Origin: Sordaria brevicollis | Taxonomy: Eukaryota > Ascomycota > Sordariomycetes > Sordariales > Sordariaceae | Assembly (NCBI GenBank): GCA_033439795.1 | Contig: JAUTDP010000001.1 | Span: forward strand, 2,356,001 to 2,420,000 | DNA: 64,000 bases | Direction: 5' to 3' | In this document: piece by piece, positions 60,110-64,000 of the stretch | Position numbering within the stretch: position 1 is the first letter of the stretch | Layout of the letters: each line of letters starts with the position of its first letter | The notes under the pieces: model-generated | Seen by the model: only the letters and a program-made list of their open reading frames with translations | What the model was told of the DNA's origin: nothing | Database searches by the model: none | Position numbers and translations under genes: made by a program

Positions 60110-61990
60110 TTATATTATTACCGAATTGCGGGGACGATTTAGCGTATATATTAATTTACTTCCCTCTATTGCCTAAAATTTTCGGCTTCGGCTTTCTACT
60201 TCTTTATAAATTCCCGTCTCGCCGCCGGCATAGACGCGTAATATATAACCGTACTTAATAGGTTATCCCTTAAATATTTTATTACCCGAATTATTTTAAC
60301 CGAATCGGTATTTATTACCGAAGGATAATACGTCGCCTAAATATTTTATATTACAATAAAAAGTGAATTTTCGGTAAGTAGAGGATCGGGAGAGTGAATA
60401 GCGCGAAATAATATCCTATCCTAATCTTTATTCGCATTTTTTATCTACTCTATAACCCTCTCTATTACGTCTTTTACTATTTTATTTATTATATCGTTTA
60501 TAGCGAGCGTAAGGAATTTATTTTAAACTTTATCGAGAAATTCGCTTTAGAGTATTTCGTATTAAATTTTAAGCCGATATACTATTTCTAATTCTACTTA
60601 TCAATATTATAATCGTATAAATTATCGTATACTTTATTAAATTCCTTCGCGATTATTTTATTTAAACGATTTAAAAGGCTCTTTTTTAAATAATTTAAAG
60701 GGCTTTATTCCTCCTCTACGCCGTATCGATAATTATTTTAACTATCGAACCGTATATTAAATTCTTTAATATAAGTTTTAAATATAATAGTACGTTGAAT
60801 AATAAATTCGAAAATAGCGGCGTATTAGTAATTAAATTCTTTAATACAATATTCGTTTTTATCGACTATTTTACAAATACCGGGGAAAACATTTTATAAA
60901 GTTTTGAAGAAAGCGTCATTTAAATTATAATAGCGTTTATAAAAATCGTAAATAGTAAGGGCGAAATTTTAGGACGTTTTTAGGGATAGGGGCTTTAATA
61001 TACATTACCATTTTCGGTTTAAGAATTTATTAAGAGTAATAAAATATTAATAGTAGGCGAATAAATATATTTAATAAAATAAGGGTTATACCCAAATTTT
61101 AAAATTATTCGCCAAATTAATAAATAAGCTACTTTTATCGATACGTTCCTAATTTATATAAGGGGGCAACGGTTCGCTAAAATATTAATACTTACGATTT
61201 AAAAATAAAAGATTTTAATAAAGGCGTAAATAACGATGATAATTATAAAAAATTACCGAAATATAAGAAATATATTAAATTTACGTTAGTTTTTAACTTT
61301 TTATTTAGAACCTTTATATCTTTTATAATACTATTAAAGCTATCGTTAAATATAATTTTAATTATATTTAAATTAATAATTTAGCCGTTTATACCTTTAT
61401 ATAGCCTTTATAAATTTATAAAATATTCGTCCGTCTTCAATCGGTTGCGGGTATCGGTAGACGAAAAAATTAATAGGAATAAGGCTAATTAATTTCGAAC
61501 CTCGGGTATAGAGAATATATTTAAATAAATAATAAGAGTTCGTATTAAAGAAAAAGCGCCTATAATATTAAATAAATTATTAAATATTTTTTTAAATTAT
61601 AAAGGCCGACCTCTAGGGCTAATAAAGCAAAGCGGCTAAATTATAACGAAATATAGGCTAATAAATATAATATCCTTTAAAATTAATATAAGCGGGTTAA
61701 TATTTATTTCGAATTCGATAGATCGAATAACTTCGGGATATATAATTAAAAAAAGCTAATTATTAATAGGGTTGCCGGCTTTAAGAGAAAGATAGCTACA
61801 AAGGAAGAATAGGGCGCGTTATTCTAAAATATCGATATATAATTCTCTTTTAAACTTTAATATATATTATAAACGATAATTAATATTATCCTAAATAATT
61901 ATTATAATTTAACTATATAAATTGATTTTATAATATTTTATATCGTTATTCGCATCCGATGCCGTCGATATATTATTATTATAAAAATTG
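60110..61990 (-). pseudogene. Decayed coding sequence of unknown type
   Basis: Minus-strand reading gives fairly long stretches broken only by TAA/TAG, such as the LFLCSYLSLKAGNPINN-like segment near 61.8 kb, the TDEYFINLQRLYKGINGQI segment near 61.43 kb, and a long run at about 61.0-60.55 kb (PKMVMYIKAPIPKNVLKFRP; GICKIVDKNEYCIKEFNY; then FEFIIQRTIIFKTYIKEFNI). The consistent RIP-type stops suggest a real protein of several hundred residues. No domain was recognised and frames change in places, so introns or indels are likely. Confidence 0.4.
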
Positions 61991-62058
61991 TAGACTAATT
62001 CGTTATTATTATAATTTTATATAGAGAGGATGGGGAATTATTTTATAATAGTAAAGGG

Positions 62059-62640
62059 ATAGTCTTACCGTTCTTACAAAACGGTATAATTATCGAACGG
62101 GCTCTATAAACGGGAAGTAAAATAATAGAGAGACCGTATACGTAAATACCGTTTACCGAAGCAAACGGCCCCCCTACCTACGGCCTTACTAAAGAACCCT
62201 AATCCTTTTAATAAGCGTACCCGACGAATAGGTAATTTAATAAGTAGGATTTAGCAAATTTTTCCGGCTTTTAATTTATAAATAACGGAATTCTAATAAT
62301 ACCGAACGGAAAGAGACGGAACGGTTATATAACTGGGTGGATATAAAGCGCTAAATTTAATTATAATAATAGTCTTACCGCTCTCGCGGCGTTATAACTC
62401 TCGAACGGGTTTATAAACGGTAAGTAAGATAATAGAAACTTTTTACGCAAATATCGTCTACTGAAATAAATAGCCTCTTTACCCGCAGCCCTACTAAAGA
62501 ACCCTAATCCTTTTAATAAACGTACCCAACGAGTAAGTAATTTAATGAATAGGATTTAGCAAACTCTTAATTTATAAATGATGGAATTCGAGTAATAGTG
62601 CTAATAAAGAAACGGAACGCCTATACATCCTGGGGAAGGG
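62059..62640. repeat. Tandem direct repeat, two ~280-bp copies with ~309-bp period
   Basis: TAGTCTTACCG starts both copies (62060 and 62369). Shared blocks are CGAACGGG-T-TATAAACGG, ACTAAAGAACCCTAATCCTT (62198 and 62504), ACCC(G/A)ACGA(A/G)TA, AATAGGATTTAGCAAA, and GGAATTC(T/G)A(A/G)TAATA. They differ by point changes and small indels. No ORF. Confidence 0.85.
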
Positions 62641-63138
62641 ATATATAATTCTAGTACGGGGGAAGGGGGGTAGGTATAGGAGGTATAAATAAAACCTTAC
62701 GTCGGTAATTATCGTTTACTATATAACGATATAATTATCGGCTACACCGTAATAAGTGCTCCGAGTTGCGTCGTTAGCGAGAAACAAAACCGAATTAGTT
62801 ATACGCTAAAGCTTAATTATAGGCATATAAAATAATTGATTTCAGGGAGGTCGACGCGTATAACGCTTAATTATAGTTATTATTATCGAGAAGGCCGGGA
62901 CATTAACGAAGTAATAGATCGGGCTGTATCGAATCCCCTTGAGGCTAACGAGGTAGTACGTAGGGCAGCGCATCCGCTATAGTGTCCGGGTTGGGCGGGG
63001 ATATAAGCGAAGTGGTAGATAGGGTTAATTAAAATAAATGAAATAAACGGGTTAAATTTAAATAGAGTATGAAAAGGGATAGGATAGGATAGGAATGCTT
63101 ATTTTATGTGGTGCGACCGCAAATTAATTATATAACGC
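62641..63138. other. Unassigned region
   Basis: No gene seen. Contains an imperfect palindrome GGTAATTATCG...CGATATAATTATCGG at about 62703-62741 and a (GGATA)n run at about 63078-63098. RIP is light. Confidence 0.45.
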
Positions 63139-63372
63139 TTACCGCATTCTTTTGGCCGTAGAACTATAATTATATAAAATATAGTTTTTAGATATACTCC
63201 CGTCTATAAGCCTAGGGAGCATTTTATATAGGATAATTAAAAAGAGGGGGTACTGGAGACGGCTATGAGAATTGAGCGCTTCGAATTCGAAGTTCAAATT
63301 ACTAATAGGAATAGATACGATTTTCACCAAATTTATTACGGTTTTACACACCCCGTTAACGAAACCACCCAT
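63139..63372 (-). CDS. Small ORF, 77 aa, unknown (doubtful)
   Basis: ATG at 63372 opens MGGFVNGVCKTVINLVKIVS and continues without stops to 63139. Codons keep CA and TG (GTGTGT, TCTCATAGCC), so this piece escaped RIP. No motif is recognised and there is no neighbouring gene to support it. It may be an exon fragment or chance. Confidence 0.25.
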   Translation of the reverse strand: MGGFVNGVCKTVINLVKIVSIPISNLNFEFEALNSHSRLQYPLFLIILYKMLPRLIDGSISKNYILYNYSSTAKRMR

Positions 63373-64000
63373 TAATAATATTAAGGGAATTAGGTAAAAA
63401 TTGGGTAATATAATTGGACTGTTAACCTCGATAGAAGATAGCCAAATTCTGTTTATAAAATTTAATAAATTACGGGGATAATTAAGATAACTTCCGGATT
63501 ACGTATAGGTAGTAACTAATTACTGGTCTTCTCCCGAATAAGACCCGAATACTTTACAATTAGATAATAGTTTATTTATTTATTTATTTGTAGTAGAGTA
63601 CTTCGGCGTCTTCTTATACCGTAGCCCTATTTGGGTAATTTAGGTTTCTTTCTCTTTTCTTTTTCATTCGGAAGACGCCTTCTCCGGCGATTTATCCGGT
63701 AATTATTTGTAACTAATTTAAGGAAGGCTTTCGGATTGGAACGTTGATTGGCCTTAAACTGGTTTTCATTTGTAGTTATTAATAATAACCAGGGTTTATT
63801 ACGGCCTAAAAGCCTCTTTTCTATCTTTCTCCGTCTATTTTTATACTTCTATTTGTAATCCTTTATTTTTTTTCTTCCCTCTTCCTCCCTCTTCCTCCTT
63901 CTTTTTTTAACTTGCTTTTGCTCTTTTTCTTTTTATTTTCCTTTATTTATTATTATACTACCTCGTTAGCTGGCTTATATATATAAATTGTAAGATCGAA
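63373..64000. other. Right end of window: repeat segment inverted relative to 34.6-34.8 kb
   Basis: 63600-63830 reads in reverse complement as 34600-34800 (shared AATAAACCCTGGTTATTATT, ACAAATGAA, CGAAAGCCTTCC, TTCCGAAT). The last 150 bp are CT-rich (TCTTCCCTCTTCCTCCCTC) and resemble the leader at 38290-38420. No reading frame seen. Confidence 0.6.

Noticed and set aside
1..64000. Mitochondrial origin because of extreme AT content
   Set aside because: Stop pattern, CpG retention, nested LTR retrotransposons with RIP and a spliced nuclear transcription-factor gene show nuclear DNA.

Overview
The window looks like an AT-rich, gene-poor block from a filamentous ascomycete (Pezizomycotina), massively mutated by repeat-induced point mutation (RIP). 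CpA and TpG are strongly depleted, TpA is in great excess, and CpG is largely spared, so this is RIP and not CpG methylation decay. Almost every old reading frame is broken by TAA or TAG sitting where CAA or CAG would be, and Cys and His codons are turned into Tyr. The only long frames are remnants that can be read through these stops. No intact gene, tRNA or rRNA was found.

Layout. (1) 1-26.6 kb is a three-level nest of Ty3/gypsy retrotransposons. Element G (plus strand, chromodomain class, cut by the left window edge) carries RT-RNase H at 1-1655 and integrase-chromodomain at 22463-24065, then a large extra ORF and its 3' LTR. Its integrase region is split by element B (1656-22462, 624-bp LTRs, pol on the minus strand). 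B's reverse transcriptase is split by element A (9699-16955, 255-bp LTRs, ATTTT target duplication, minus strand). (2) 26.6-34.4 kb: a short unique stretch, then element C1 (27002-34426, 239-bp LTRs, GAGGC target duplication, minus strand). (3) 34.4-41.9 kb: lightly mutated non-LTR DNA with a ~1.9-kb inverted repeat (about 35.1-36.96 / 39.92-41.87 kb), each arm with a MITE-like palindromic unit, around a 3-kb spacer holding two small membrane-protein reading frames. (4) 41.9-59.2 kb: a RIP-inactivated AZF1-like C2H2 zinc-finger transcription-factor gene, split in its third exon by element C2 (43613-59017, target duplication ACTAC), which is itself split by element D (49032-56958, 286-bp LTRs, target duplication TAAAC, plus strand). 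(5) 59.2-64 kb: AZF1 downstream DNA, unidentified decayed coding sequence, a ~309-bp tandem repeat, and a segment inverted relative to 34.6-34.8 kb.

Main observations. All five paired-LTR elements show the same edge pattern: the outermost LTR sequence at each end is nearly free of RIP, while the identical sequence in the internal position of the other LTR is heavily mutated. Families B and C each carry an antisense ORF between pol and the 3' LTR, and G carries a sense ORF in the envelope position. A host regulatory gene has been RIP-mutated, implying it was once duplicated. All identifications come from reading translations by eye; no search was run.
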